Below are positions 7,337-12,993 of a stretch of DNA of 12,993 nt, piece by piece; position 1 is the stretch's first letter, and every line of letters begins with the position of its first letter. Source of the stretch: Thermoguttaceae bacterium (GTDB lineage: Bacteria > Planctomycetota > Planctomycetia > Pirellulales > Thermoguttaceae); contig JANLFZ010000110.1 in assembly GCA_024653385.1 (NCBI GenBank), positions 1,507 to 14,499 on the forward strand, in the 5' to 3' direction. A program made the translations under genes and the position numbers. Below the pieces are notes generated by a model, which was not told the origin of the DNA, did no database searches, and saw nothing but the letters and a program-made list of their open reading frames with translations.

Positions 7337-7457
7337 GATGCCACCCCCTGGATTTGAACCGTGGGCAGAAGAACCGCCATACTTTCTATCAGCTTACTCG
7401 TTTCGCCTCGACCCGTGCAATAGGTCCACGAGATCATCGCAAGGCCCCGAAGCCGCG

Positions 7458-8768
7458 CTACGGCAAGTCAATCCCTCTCAGCTCGTATTCGAACGGCGCC
7501 GAGAAGATCATGCCGGGGGTCTGGTACACGAACGAGTAGTTCTCGATGGGCTCTTCCACGTAGAAGAGGTACAGGACGCCCACCTCGTTGGCCGTTTGCT
7601 TCGTGGTCTCGGCGTTGCCCTGGATCTGCTTGCCGGCCTTGTCTTCGAGATAGGCCGGGTTGGCCGAGATCCAGGTGCGGTGCGAGGCCAGGGCGCCGCT
7701 GGCCTCGTCGAAGCGGACCAGCGTCGCGATTTCCCAGATCTTCTTGTTCTTGCGGACCCCTTCGAGCGTCACGGTCACGCCCGCCACCCGCTTCTCGACG
7801 TTCTTCGCCTTGGCCAGGTCGCCGAAGCGAAACGTCTCGATCTTTCCGGGCACGAGGGCGTGAAGCGTGCCTTGGAGCCGGGCGATCTGCTGAACCCCGC
7901 GCGGCGGAAGTTCCAAGGGAATGGCGATCTCCTTGGCGATGCGCTCGGGTTCGACCGGGATCTCGCGGTCGGCGTCCTCGACCTGCACGGGCAGGCGTTT
8001 CCCCGTCTCGTCGAAGGCGCGAATCTCGCTCATCTTCTGCTGGAGGGTAATCGGGGCCAGGCGAGGCTCCCAGGCGATCTCCAGCTCGACGCGCAGCGTG
8101 CCCGTGCCCAGGCGCAGATCGCGCTGGGCCAGCACGCGGGTCGCCTCGAATCGGAACGGCCCGCGGTATGCGGCCCGCGACGCGCGCGAAGGCTGCGGCC
8201 GAAGCAGCGGAATGACCTTCACGGCCCGCTCCTCGCCATAGGGATACACGCCCAGCCGAGCCTGATCGAGCACCGTGTCGAGGGCCTTCCAGAAGGGCGT
8301 CTTGGCAAAGGCGATGTCCAGCACCGGGTCGGGCGGTTCCGGCCCGGCCTCCTTCCGAGCATCGAGGATCGGGTTGCCCGTCTGTGCCTGGATCGCCGCG
8401 AGGATCTTCGACAAGGGCAACTTGCCTTCGAGGGTGACCATGCCGGCCTCGAGCGACGCCGTCGACGCCACGCGCTGGAGCGTCTGGCGGATCCGCCCGA
8501 CACGCTGCTCGATCTCGGGTTTCGTCGGATCGAACTCCTTGGGCAACAGATCGAGTATCGCGGCTCCAAGCGAAAGCAGTTCGGCCTCGGCCTTCTCCCG
8601 CTCGCGCAACTGAGGAGCGTCGAGTTGCCGGACCAGCCGCCGGACCTTGGCTGCCAACTCGGGGTCGGCCGCCGTCTCCGAGGCCGCCAATGGCGCAGCG
8701 CCGGCACCGGCCAAGAGTTGCGACAACACCACGCCACCGAGCAACACCAGGACTCTGAGGGCCTGCAA
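7458..8768 (-). CDS. Secreted protein of unknown function (planctomycete-type)
   Basis: About 436 residues if started at the TTG at 8768-8766, giving MQALRVLVLLGGVVLSQLLAGAGAAP as a signal peptide. The frame stays open to 8966, but that extension reads through a repeat element. A GTG at 8747 is another option, with no charged N-region. After the signal comes a helical segment of the type PELAAKVRRLVRQLDAP..RE.AEAELLSLGAAILDLLP, recurrent in planctomycete secreted proteins. An STN-like stretch follows (VTLEGKLPLSKILAAIQAQTGNPI.. to ..FAKTPFWKALDTVLDQARLGVY). The remaining C-terminal half is beta-rich with no motif I can name. No ribosome binding site is visible for the TTG. It shares strand with the HsdR-like gene 121 bp downstream, but co-transcription is uncertain. 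An exported periplasmic or surface role is likely; the activity is unknown. Confidence 0.7.
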   Translation of the reverse strand: MQALRVLVLLGGVVLSQLLAGAGAAPLAASETAADPELAAKVRRLVRQLDAPQLREREKAEAELLSLGAAILDLLPKEFDPTKPEIEQRVGRIRQTLQRVASTASLEAGMVTLEGKLPLSKILAAIQAQTGNPILDARKEAGPEPPDPVLDIAFAKTPFWKALDTVLDQARLGVYPYGEERAVKVIPLLRPQPSRASRAAYRGPFRFEATRVLAQRDLRLGTGTLRVELEIAWEPRLAPITLQQKMSEIRAFDETGKRLPVQVEDADREIPVEPERIAKEIAIPLELPPRGVQQIARLQGTLHALVPGKIETFRFGDLAKAKNVEKRVAGVTVTLEGVRKNKKIWEIATLVRFDEASGALASHRTWISANPAYLEDKAGKQIQGNAETTKQTANEVGVLYLFYVEEPIENYSFVYQTPGMIFSAPFEYELRGIDLP

Positions 8769-8787
8769 AACAACGAGTTGGGCAATC

Positions 8788-8828
8788 TTATGGAACCCAA
8801 GGAAGCGAAGCGCCCTTGGGTTCCATAA
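8788..8828. repeat. Left hairpin of the inverted element (15-bp perfect stem)
   Basis: The arms ttatggaacccaagg (8788-8802) and ccttgggttccataa (8814-8828) pair perfectly over 15 bp around an 11-base loop, aagcgaagcgc. The apical part of the stem (CAAGG/CCTTG) and the loop resemble those of the partner hairpin at 8891-8930, while the lower stem differs. There is no trailing T-run, so an intrinsic terminator is unlikely. Confidence 0.8.
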
Positions 8829-8890
8829 CCCATGCCTTGGAAAACCTCTGTCGCTCTCACGAGATCCCACGTCTTTGGACCTCCGAAGGA

Positions 8891-8930
8891 ATGAAAAAGC
8901 AAGGGCGTTTGCGCTTCCTTGCTCTTTCAT
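8891..8930. repeat. Right hairpin of the inverted element (14-bp stem, one mismatch)
   Basis: The arms atgaaaaagcaagg (8891-8904) and ccttgctctttcat (8917-8930) pair over 14 positions with a single A/C mismatch (8897 with 8924), around a 12-base loop. Read on the minus strand, the loop is aagcgcaaacgc, nearly that of the left hairpin with one extra base and one substitution. The apical CAAGG/CCTTG is also shared. Confidence 0.75.
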
Positions 8931-8960
8931 GTTTGCCCAACTCGTTGTTTTGCAGGCCCT

Positions 8961-9245
8961 GAGCACGGCAAACCCCTCTCGAAAACACCATCAGGCCGCG
9001 GCGAGCTATCCCGCCCCAGACATTGTACTCGATCTGCGCCGCTTGCGGCACGGATTCGCGTCTGGGCCCGGTCGGAAATGGCTATCCTCCGGCGCAAAAC
9101 ACGCCTCGAATCCGAATCGCCGCTTGCACCCGGGCCGAGGCGGGCTTACCTTGGGCGACGTGCCGGACCCCAAGATTGTGCGAGTCGATTCGGCTCGGCC
9201 CGCGCCATCGGCTTCGGCAGGTCGAGGACCCTCCCACGGTGACCT
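8961..9245. other. Intergenic region upstream of the GH127-like gene, no gene seen
   Basis: Together with the inverted element this forms a gap of about 480 bp between divergent genes (minus-strand secreted protein, plus-strand glycosidase), so promoters for both are expected here. I see no convincing -35/-10 pair, no RNA gene, and no short frame with protein-like composition. The stretch lacks the strong third-position GC periodicity of its neighbours. A transcription factor site may exist but cannot be picked out by eye. Confidence 0.4.
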
Positions 9246-12089
9246 ATGCGCGATTCATTGCTGGGGATTATTGCGGTCTTGCTCATCGGTGGCGAGTCGG
9301 TGGCCCAGGCGCCGGGCCGCGCGGTACTCGAACCGCTGGCGTCGGCACAATTCCGTTTCGGCGGTCCGGTGGGCCGGCGCGTCGCGGCAAATGGGAAGGG
9401 CTGGCTGGTGCGCGCCCCGGCGGCCAATCCCGGGATGCTCGGCATGTTCCGCCTGCGCGACCGACTGCCCAGGCCCAACCTCGTCCCCTGGGCCGGCGAG
9501 TTCGTGGGCAAGTACCTCATCTCGGCCATCCAGGCCCTGCGCATGAGCGACGATCCCGATCTGGAGAAGACGGTCCGGGCGGTCGTCGACGAGCTGCTGG
9601 CCTGTCAGGCCGAAGACGGCTACCTGGGGCCATTTCCCAGGGACATTCGCCTCGTGGCCAACTGGGACCTTTGGGGCCATTACCACGCCATGTTGGCCCT
9701 TCTGATGTGGCACGAACGGACCGGCGACGCGCGGGCCCTGGCCGCCTGCTGCAAGGCCGCCGACCTCGTCTCGAAGACGTTTCCCGAAGCCGGCCGCCGC
9801 TTTCTGAGCGCCGGCTCCGACGAGATGAACCTCGCCATGATTCACTCGCTCGGCTGGCTCTACCGCAAGACGGGCCAGGCGCGATACCTGGGGATGATGC
9901 GGGAAATCGAGAAGGACTGGGAGAAGGCCGGCGACTACTTCCGCGCCGGCCTGGCCGGGACCGAGTATTTCCGCATCCCGCGTCCCCGCTGGGAAAGCCT
10001 GCACGACCTCCAGGGGCTCGTCGAGTTGTACCTTATCACCGGCGACGACCGCTATCGCCGCTCGTTCCTGCACCACTGGCAGAGCATCCGCCGGTGGGAC
10101 CGGCACAACAACGGGGCCTTTTCGTCGGGCGAACAGGCCACCGGCAACCCCTACCAGCCCAACGCCATCGAGACCTGCTGCACCGTGGCCTGGATGGCCA
10201 TCACCCTCGACGCCCTGCGTCTGACCGGCGACCCCGTGGCGGCCGACGAGCTGGAGCTCTCGACCTACAACGGCATGATCGGGGCCCAGCATCCCTCGGG
10301 CTCGTGGTGCACCTACAACACCCCCATGGACGGACACCGCGAGGCCTCGCACCACACGATCGTGTTCCAGTCGCGGGCGGGCACGCCCGACCTGAACTGC
10401 TGTTCGGTCAACGGCCCACGCGGGCTGGGGATGCTCTCGGAGTGGGCAGTGATGCGATCCGAGCGGGGCATCGCCGTGAATTACTATGGTCCCATGCAAG
10501 CCCAAGGCAAGCTGGCCGATGGCGCCGCGGTAAGGCTGGAGCAAGAGACCGACTATCCGCGAGACGGCCGCGTGCGGATCAAGCTTTGTCTTGAGAAGCC
10601 CGCCGAGTTCGATCTGGCCCTGCGGATCCCCGCGTGGTCGCGTCAGACGAAGCTCGCGGGGCCCGACGCGGCGCCGGTGGCGGCCCCGCCCGGCCGGTAC
10701 GTTGCCTTGCGCCGCGTCTGGAAGCCGGGCGACACCGTGACCCTCGAGTTCGACATGCGACTGCGTTATGAATCGGGCGACCTGGAGGCGTTCGGCAAGA
10801 TGTCGATTTACCGGGGGCCGATTCTCCTGGCCTATGACCAGCGGCTGAACGATTTCGACGAAGCGGCGCTGCCGGCCGTCGAGCCGGCGATGCTCTCGTC
10901 GGCGAGCGTGACGCTGCCCGAGCCGGAACCGGCGTCGGAGCGGTTCGGCCGGTTCAGCCCGTGGGTCATCGTCGAGATCCCGGCAGCGACGGCCGGCGCG
11001 CAGCCCGCGGCGAAACCGACGCCGCCCCGCGTGCGCCTGTGCGACTTTGCCACCGCGGGTGCGACGGGCAGCCGGTACGTGTCGTGGCTGCCGGGGCGGA
11101 ATCTCGTCCCGCCGCCGCCCGTGCCGCACCTCCCGGCCGACGGATCGAGCGTGCCTTCGGGCACGATGGTCTTCACCTGGCGGCGCCCCGCCGCGGCCGA
11201 CGCGTCTCGGACCCACACGGTGGTCATTGCCGAATCGCCGGACTTTCATGCTGCGATCCTGGAAATCGCGGCCAAGCCGGGTTGGCGGGTCGTGGTTCCC
11301 GCGGAGCAAGCGGCGCGACTGAAGCCGAACGTCGAGTACTTCTGGAAGCTCGTTGCCCGAAATCCCGCCGGTGCGACCGAGTGCCTTGCGCCGGCCAAGC
11401 GGTTCCGCATCGACCCCTCGCTGCGGCCGCTTACGGCCGAAGACCTCTCCGAGTACGGCGAGGGCCCGGACGGGACCATCGTCACGGCCGACCTGGCCGG
11501 CGACCCCAAACCGGCCTTCGGCAAGCTGATCCGGGCCCAGGGCTGGCAACCCGCGGCGGGAATCGACGGCAAGCCGAACGGCGCCGTGGCGCTCGATGGG
11601 AAGACGGGCATGCTCGTCTACGCGCTGCGGGCCTTTCCCTCTTACGAGTACACCGTGGCTTTGTGGTTCGCCCACGAGCACAAGGAGGACCGCCTGGGCC
11701 AGGTCTATAGCGCCTGGGATCACGCGATGGACGACCCCCTGCGGCTCTGCGTGGTCGGCGGCAAGCTCTTTGCCCGGGTCGAGGCGGGCGGCGGCTACTC
11801 GACCGAGGGCGTGCCGGTGGCGCCCGGCGATTGGCATCACGTGGCGGCCGTCAAGAGCGGCACGCAGCTTACGCTCTATCTCGACGGCAAGCGTGCGGCC
11901 GCGATGACGCTGCCGATGGAGGTCTGTTCGTCGTCGCGGGCCTTCGCCCTGGGCGGCAATCCGCTTTACACCGGCCAGAGCGAGCACTTGCCGTGCCGGG
12001 TGGCGCGTCTGGTCGTGTCGTGCCGTGCGATGTCGGCCGAGGAGGTCGCCAGGCTCTTTTCGGCGCAGTCGGCCGGTCGCGCGCCATGA
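9246..12089 (+). CDS. Secreted GH127/DUF1680-type glycoside hydrolase with FnIII-like and LamG-like domains
   Basis: A 947-residue protein with a signal peptide (MRDSLLGIIAVLLIGGESVAQA). Residues 30-540 match the DUF1680/GH127 beta-L-arabinofuranosidase type: an alpha/alpha-barrel (DGYLGPF, WDLWGHYHAMLAL, LAMIHSLGWLY) then a beta-sandwich. The zinc and nucleophile residues known in GH127 align. E309-x-C311 in NAIETCC and the pair C385-C386 in LNCCSVNGPRG correspond to Glu338, Cys340, Cys417 and Cys418 of HypBA1, the first of the pair being the thiol nucleophile. E296 (SGEQ) is a candidate acid/base. Residues about 628-722 resemble a fibronectin III-like module (TMVFTWRRP, HTVVIAESPDF, VEYFWKLVARN). 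Residues about 775-940 form a LamG/concanavalin-like lectin domain (YTVALWFAHEHK, WHHVAAVKSG, LTLYLDGKRAA). It probably removes arabinofuranosyl or related residues from plant or algal glycans outside the cytoplasm. The substrate is inferred. No strong ribosome binding site precedes the ATG. Confidence 0.88.
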   Translation: MRDSLLGIIAVLLIGGESVAQAPGRAVLEPLASAQFRFGGPVGRRVAANGKGWLVRAPAANPGMLGMFRLRDRLPRPNLVPWAGEFVGKYLISAIQALRMSDDPDLEKTVRAVVDELLACQAEDGYLGPFPRDIRLVANWDLWGHYHAMLALLMWHERTGDARALAACCKAADLVSKTFPEAGRRFLSAGSDEMNLAMIHSLGWLYRKTGQARYLGMMREIEKDWEKAGDYFRAGLAGTEYFRIPRPRWESLHDLQGLVELYLITGDDRYRRSFLHHWQSIRRWDRHNNGAFSSGEQATGNPYQPNAIETCCTVAWMAITLDALRLTGDPVAADELELSTYNGMIGAQHPSGSWCTYNTPMDGHREASHHTIVFQSRAGTPDLNCCSVNGPRGLGMLSEWAVMRSERGIAVNYYGPMQAQGKLADGAAVRLEQETDYPRDGRVRIKLCLEKPAEFDLALRIPAWSRQTKLAGPDAAPVAAPPGRYVALRRVWKPGDTVTLEFDMRLRYESGDLEAFGKMSIYRGPILLAYDQRLNDFDEAALPAVEPAMLSSASVTLPEPEPASERFGRFSPWVIVEIPAATAGAQPAAKPTPPRVRLCDFATAGATGSRYVSWLPGRNLVPPPPVPHLPADGSSVPSGTMVFTWRRPAAADASRTHTVVIAESPDFHAAILEIAAKPGWRVVVPAEQAARLKPNVEYFWKLVARNPAGATECLAPAKRFRIDPSLRPLTAEDLSEYGEGPDGTIVTADLAGDPKPAFGKLIRAQGWQPAAGIDGKPNGAVALDGKTGMLVYALRAFPSYEYTVALWFAHEHKEDRLGQVYSAWDHAMDDPLRLCVVGGKLFARVEAGGGYSTEGVPVAPGDWHHVAAVKSGTQLTLYLDGKRAAAMTLPMEVCSSSRAFALGGNPLYTGQSEHLPCRVARLVVSCRAMSAEEVARLFSAQSAGRAP

Positions 12090-12091
12090 AC

Positions 12092-12122
12092 GGCCGCCAC
12101 GCGGCATCAGCGCGAGGCGGCC
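12092..12122. terminator. Possible weak hairpin between convergent genes
   Basis: GGCCGCC (12092-12098) can pair with GGCGGCC (12116-12122) around a 17-base loop that contains the stop codon of the minus-strand aldolase gene. The two convergent genes end only 17 bp apart, so a shared bidirectional terminator would have to lie about here. There is no T-tract on either side and the loop is long, so this is weak. Confidence 0.2.
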
Positions 12123-12796
12123 AGCCGGCGCTTGCACTCGTCGAGGATTTCTTTCGTGCGCGTCGCCCCGCAGCGCGTGCATCCGACCGCGCGGACCTCC
12201 AACAGCGCGTCGAGCGTGCGCACGCCGCCGGCGGCCTTGACCTGCACGTGCGGCGGCGCGTGCCGGCGCATCAGCTTGAGGTCGTCGATCGTCGCCCCGC
12301 CCGTGCCGAACCCGGTCGAGGTCTTCACCCAGTCGGCCCGCAACTCGCCGCAGATCTCGCAAAGGCGGATCTTGTGCTCGTCCTTGAGATAGCAGTTCTC
12401 GAAGATCACCTTCACCTTGGCCCCGGCCTGGTGGGCGCACTCGACGACGGCCCGGATGTCGCGCCGCACGTAGTCCCAGTCGCCGCTGAGGACTTTGCCG
12501 ATATTCACCACCATGTCGAGTTCCTTGCCGCCGTCGGCCAGGGCCGCCTCGGTCTCCGCGACTTTGACCCGCGTGGCGTGGCTGCCGTGGGGAAACCCGA
12601 TGACCGTGCTGGGCACCACGGTGCTTCCGGCAAGGATCTCGGCGCACCGCTTGAGGTAATACGGCTTGATGCACACCGAGGCGACACCGTACTCGACGGC
12701 CAGCCGGCAGCCGTCCTCCAGTTCCTGGTCGGTCAGGACCGGCGGCAACAGCGAGTGGTCGATCATCTTGGCGATTTGTTCGTAGGTGTAGTCCAT
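12107..12796 (-). CDS. deoC: Deoxyribose-phosphate aldolase
   Basis: A 229-residue cytoplasmic enzyme that reversibly cleaves 2-deoxy-D-ribose 5-phosphate to glyceraldehyde 3-phosphate and acetaldehyde in deoxynucleoside catabolism. The sequence has the family's landmarks in order: KMIDHSLLPP near the N-terminus, STVIGFPHGSHATRVKVAE at about 63-81, ELDMVVNIG with D94 (Asp102 in E. coli), the Schiff-base motif VKTSTGFG with K158 (Lys167), and VKAAGGVRT with K187 (Lys201). Length is normal for short bacterial DeoC. The start at the ATG 12796-12794 (MDYTYEQIAKMIDHSLL) is chosen because GGAGAG lies just upstream and homology begins there. An in-frame extension to 12868 adds 24 unlikely residues. 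It is convergent with the glycosidase gene and is not beside other nucleoside-catabolism genes in this window. Confidence 0.95.
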   Translation of the reverse strand: MDYTYEQIAKMIDHSLLPPVLTDQELEDGCRLAVEYGVASVCIKPYYLKRCAEILAGSTVVPSTVIGFPHGSHATRVKVAETEAALADGGKELDMVVNIGKVLSGDWDYVRRDIRAVVECAHQAGAKVKVIFENCYLKDEHKIRLCEICGELRADWVKTSTGFGTGGATIDDLKLMRRHAPPHVQVKAAGGVRTLDALLEVRAVGCTRCGATRTKEILDECKRRLAASR

Positions 12797-12873
12797 GGAC
12801 TCTCCGATCATCCAAGCCAAGGCGTCTTTTTTTCCGGACCGAGGCGACCGGCCGTCAAGCCGATACAATACCC

Positions 12874-12902
12874 AGGATACGACGCGGACGTGGATCGGGC
12901 AA
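12874..12902 (-). promoter_or_regulatory. Candidate sigma70-like promoter for deoC
   Basis: On the minus strand, TTGCCC (12902-12897) and TATCCT (12879-12874) are 17 bp apart, each matching four of six consensus bases. The pair points at deoC, about 78 bases before its ATG, inside the 122-bp divergent gap 12797-12918. In GC-rich DNA such a match is suggestive only. Confidence 0.28.
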
Positions 12903-12918
12903 TCGCCCGGAGGCGCCA

Positions 12919-12993
12919 GTGCAGCGTGTTCCGCTCCCCATCGACGAGGTCCTTCCCGAGGTCGTGCATGAGGACATCGGCCTCGCGGTCTCG
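12919..12993 (+). CDS. N-terminal fragment, possibly HrpB-type ATP-dependent helicase
   Basis: A GTG at 12919-12921 preceded at ideal distance by GGAGG (12909-12913) opens a frame that runs off the window. The 25 residues are QRVPLPIDEVLPEVV then HEDIGLAVS after the initiator. The string LPIDEVLPE is like the N-terminus of HrpB-type DEAH-box RNA helicases (LPIDxVLPEL, shortly before the Walker A motif). The ATP-binding motif itself would lie beyond the edge, so the assignment cannot be confirmed. The gene is real on ribosome-binding-site grounds; its name is tentative. It diverges from deoC across a 122-bp gap. Confidence 0.5.
   Translation, partial: MQRVPLPIDEVLPEVVHEDIGLAVS

Larger units (their letters stand above)
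8758..8960. repeat. Inverted pair of 28-bp tags each joined to a hairpin (BIME/MITE-like element)
   Basis: A 28-bp sequence at 8758-8785 recurs as its exact reverse complement at 8933-8960. Key parts are GCCTGCAAAAC and CGAGTTGGGCAA. Two bases inside each tag begins a hairpin (8788-8828 and 8891-8930), so the whole is two inverted copies of a tag-plus-hairpin unit around a 62-bp centre (8829-8890). The 28-bp identity is far beyond chance. The element overlaps the 5' end of the secreted-protein gene, supplying its TTG start and first codons in the model chosen here. Comparable architectures are paired REP sequences (BIMEs) and small non-autonomous transposons. No encoded protein is convincing in the interior. 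Confidence 0.75.

Noticed and set aside
7337..7365. GGTTCAAATCC on the minus strand, resembling a tRNA T-arm
   Set aside because: The five-base T-stem does not pair at two positions, and there is no acceptor or anticodon arm around it.
7227..8828. Plus-strand open frame of about 533 codons opposite the secreted protein
   Set aside because: Antisense shadow. The minus frame has a signal peptide and planctomycete-like helical and STN-like segments.
8788..8828. Strong hairpin as an intrinsic terminator
   Set aside because: There is no T-run after the stem on either strand, and the hairpin is paired with a similar one in an inverted element.
9255..12815. Very long minus-strand open frame (about 1186 codons) opposite the glycosidase and deoC
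   Set aside because: It is antisense to two genes with clear active-site motifs, is Arg/Gly/Pro-rich without domains, and arises from strong third-position GC bias.
12864..12869. TACAAT as a -10 box for the plus-strand gene at 12919
   Set aside because: No acceptable -35 hexamer lies 16-18 bp upstream.

Overview
The window is high-GC DNA that most resembles a planctomycete chromosome (Planctomycetota). Three proteins point that way: a beta-propeller protein with a PEP-CTERM sorting tail, a secreted protein with a Re-A-x-x-x-L-x-x-lG helical region of a kind common in planctomycete secreted proteins, and a large secreted DUF1680/GH127 glycosidase with an added C-terminal lectin-like domain. 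Several start sites have poor ribosome binding sites. Phylum is an inference from protein style; there is no rRNA or marker gene here.

Layout. 1-134: 5' end of an unrecognised minus-strand gene. 191-501: gene-free segment bounded by a perfect 19-bp inverted repeat. 526-1542 (-): exported PEP-CTERM propeller protein. 1543-1997: mostly non-coding, with a frameshifted coiled-coil, transposase-like relic on the plus strand. 1998-3983 (-): cobalamin-binding radical SAM enzyme of the RiPP-maturation type, with a tandem palindromic repeat inserted in frame between its two domains. 4079-7336 (-): three tightly packed genes, a PD-(D/E)XK protein with a type I restriction HsdR-like N-terminus, an AAA/ABC-type ATPase and a TOPRIM-like (DUF4276-like) protein. 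7458-8768 (-): secreted protein of unknown function. 8758-8960: an element made of two inverted copies of a 28-bp tag plus hairpin. 9246-12089 (+): secreted GH127-like enzyme. 12107-12796 (-): deoxyribose-phosphate aldolase. 12919-12993 (+): start of a further gene, perhaps an HrpB-type helicase.

How they fit together. The nuclease-like, ATPase and TOPRIM-like genes share strand, have 7-bp and overlapping junctions, and look like one transcription unit. ATPase plus TOPRIM-like pairs are a recurring anti-phage architecture (OLD, PARIS), so this is the best candidate for a poorly described defence module; function is inferred, not shown. The radical SAM gene follows 95 bp downstream and may be co-transcribed, but no convincing precursor peptide is visible near it. 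The GH127-like protein and the aldolase are convergent and both concern sugar use, but nothing else in the sequence links them. The window also carries three different palindromic or inverted-repeat structures, one of which (8758-8960) has conserved tags and loops but stems that differ while still pairing.
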